A DNA stretch of 22,829 bases from NCBI GenBank assembly GCA_934754975.1, contig CAKVKI010000011.1, forward strand, positions 1 through 22,829, in the 5' to 3' direction. The translations under genes and the position numbers were made by a program. The notes below the pieces were generated by a model that was not told the origin of the DNA, searched no databases, and worked only from the letters and a program-made list of their open reading frames with translations. The DNA is from an uncultured Alistipes sp. GTDB taxonomy: Bacteria; Bacteroidota; Bacteroidia; Bacteroidales; Rikenellaceae. Below are positions 22,290-22,829 of this stretch, in pieces. The stretch's first letter is position 1, and each line of letters begins with the position of its first letter.

Positions 22290-22829
22290 ATGAAGAACAA
22301 GATAATTATTGCGACAATCGCACTCCTGCTTTTATCGGGGACGTTTTCGGCAGCCTGGGGCCAGCAGTCCGGGTCCGGGACGGAAAGTGCGCATCAAGTC
22401 GATGCGGCGGTCTATTTCCGCATCGGGGAGAGTACTGTCGACCCGGATTTCGAAGGCAACCGGATTCGTCTGATCGTCTTTCTGAACGATCTGCGGCACA
22501 TCCAGGCCGATTCGAACTACGTGATCTCCCGCATCGAGGTCGCAGGCACGGCCTCGCCGGACGGGGCTCGTGAGCGTAACGAACAGCTGGCCGGGGAGCG
22601 GGCCGAAGCGCTGGCTTCATGGCTTGTTTCTGAGGCCGGAATTCCTTTTGAGAAAATCTCCGTGGTGAACGGCGGTGAGAATTGGACGGGGCTTCGCGCG
22701 ATGATCGAAGTCTCGGAGATGCCGCGCAAGGGCGATATGCTGCGGCTGATGGATCGTTATTCGGATGACCGGGCTGCGCGCAAGCGTGCCATGCAGTATT
22801 ATGCCGACAGCGAGCCGTGGCTGTGGATG
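22290..22829 (+). CDS. OmpA-like/DUF3575-type protein opening a probable fimbrial operon (3' end outside window)
   Basis: An open frame from the ATG at 22290 runs 180 codons to the edge. A signal peptide (about 1-24, MKNKIIIATIALLLLSGTFS, cut near WGQ) precedes an OmpA-like segment: AAVYFRIGESTVDPDFEGN, ISRIEVAGTASPDGARERNE and LAGERAEALASWLVSEAGIP. It continues with NGGENWTGLRAMIEVSEMP and RKRAMQYYADSEPWLWM. From memory, this string of motifs is typical of the first gene of Bacteroidales fimbria (FimB/Mfa2/fimbrillin) operons, where DUF3575 and DUF3868 proteins are encoded early. The exact DUF is uncertain because the C-terminus is missing. A small hairpin (GAGGTG/CACCTC, 22259-22286) precedes the ATG and might limit translation. 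Expression is probably set by the invertible segment upstream. Confidence 0.8.
   Translation, partial: MKNKIIIATIALLLLSGTFSAAWGQQSGSGTESAHQVDAAVYFRIGESTVDPDFEGNRIRLIVFLNDLRHIQADSNYVISRIEVAGTASPDGARERNEQLAGERAEALASWLVSEAGIPFEKISVVNGGENWTGLRAMIEVSEMPRKGDMLRLMDRYSDDRAARKRAMQYYADSEPWLWM

Noticed and set aside
22256..22573. A plus-strand frame of 105 codons at the start of the OmpA-like gene.
   Set aside because: It overlaps the true coding frame in another phase, lacks a signal peptide, and its C-terminal part is the Arg/Ser/Gly-rich shadow typical of GC-rich genes.
1..22829. CRISPR arrays, rRNA or tRNA genes, insertion sequences.
   Set aside because: I found no regularly spaced repeats, cloverleaf-like sequences or transposase frames. 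The search was by eye, so short degenerate cases could be missed.

Overview
The window looks like chromosomal DNA of a high-GC Bacteroidales gut commensal, most like Alistipes. The grounds are a SusC/SusD pair, promoters of the Bacteroidetes type (TTTG, about 19-20 bp, TAnnTTTG) in front of several genes, A-rich rather than Shine-Dalgarno-type leaders, membrane-anchored hybrid regulators, and GC-rich coding DNA broken by AT-rich control regions. The genus is an inference.

Layout. (1) 3-1109: the 3' part of a GH92 alpha-mannosidase-type enzyme with its terminator. (2) 1348-2709: ordinary small genes: a short conserved hypothetical protein and yjbQ on the minus strand, and a DoxX-family membrane protein on the plus strand. 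(3) 2881-13955: a compact beta-glucan polysaccharide utilisation locus. A propeller/Y_Y_Y/LuxR membrane regulator precedes SusC, SusD, a GH16 endo-glucanase and a GH3 beta-glucosidase. A textbook promoter and repeated TGTAAAG...GCTTTTTT elements sit before susC, and a strong hairpin separates susCD from the enzymes. (4) 14170-18225: a TPR/transmembrane/AraC regulator, then a lipoprotein built of two EF-hand plus leucine-rich-repeat modules. Three phased direct repeats precede the lipoprotein gene and are probable operators. (5) 18286-19193: mostly non-coding or decayed DNA with a tiny minus-strand gene. (6) 19194-22829: a tyrosine recombinase gene with an in-frame TAA at codon 42, a six-helix membrane LuxR regulator on the minus strand, a 408-bp AT-rich segment bounded by 22/23-matching inverted repeats, and the start of an OmpA-like gene of the type that opens Bacteroidales fimbrial operons.

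The most interesting part is region 6. I read it as a phase-variable (invertible) promoter for a fimbria-type surface operon, with its likely recombinase, a divergent regulator, and a rho-independent terminator inside the invertible segment. The recombinase carries a nonsense codon, so the switch may be frozen, run by an N-terminally truncated product, or run by another recombinase. The regulator gene also has a 9-base homopolymer near each end, a possible second layer of variation by slippage.

In region 3 the sensor probably detects a glucan oligosaccharide in the periplasm and activates susC. SusC/SusD import oligosaccharides, GH16 cuts internal beta-1,3 (or mixed) links, and GH3 releases glucose.
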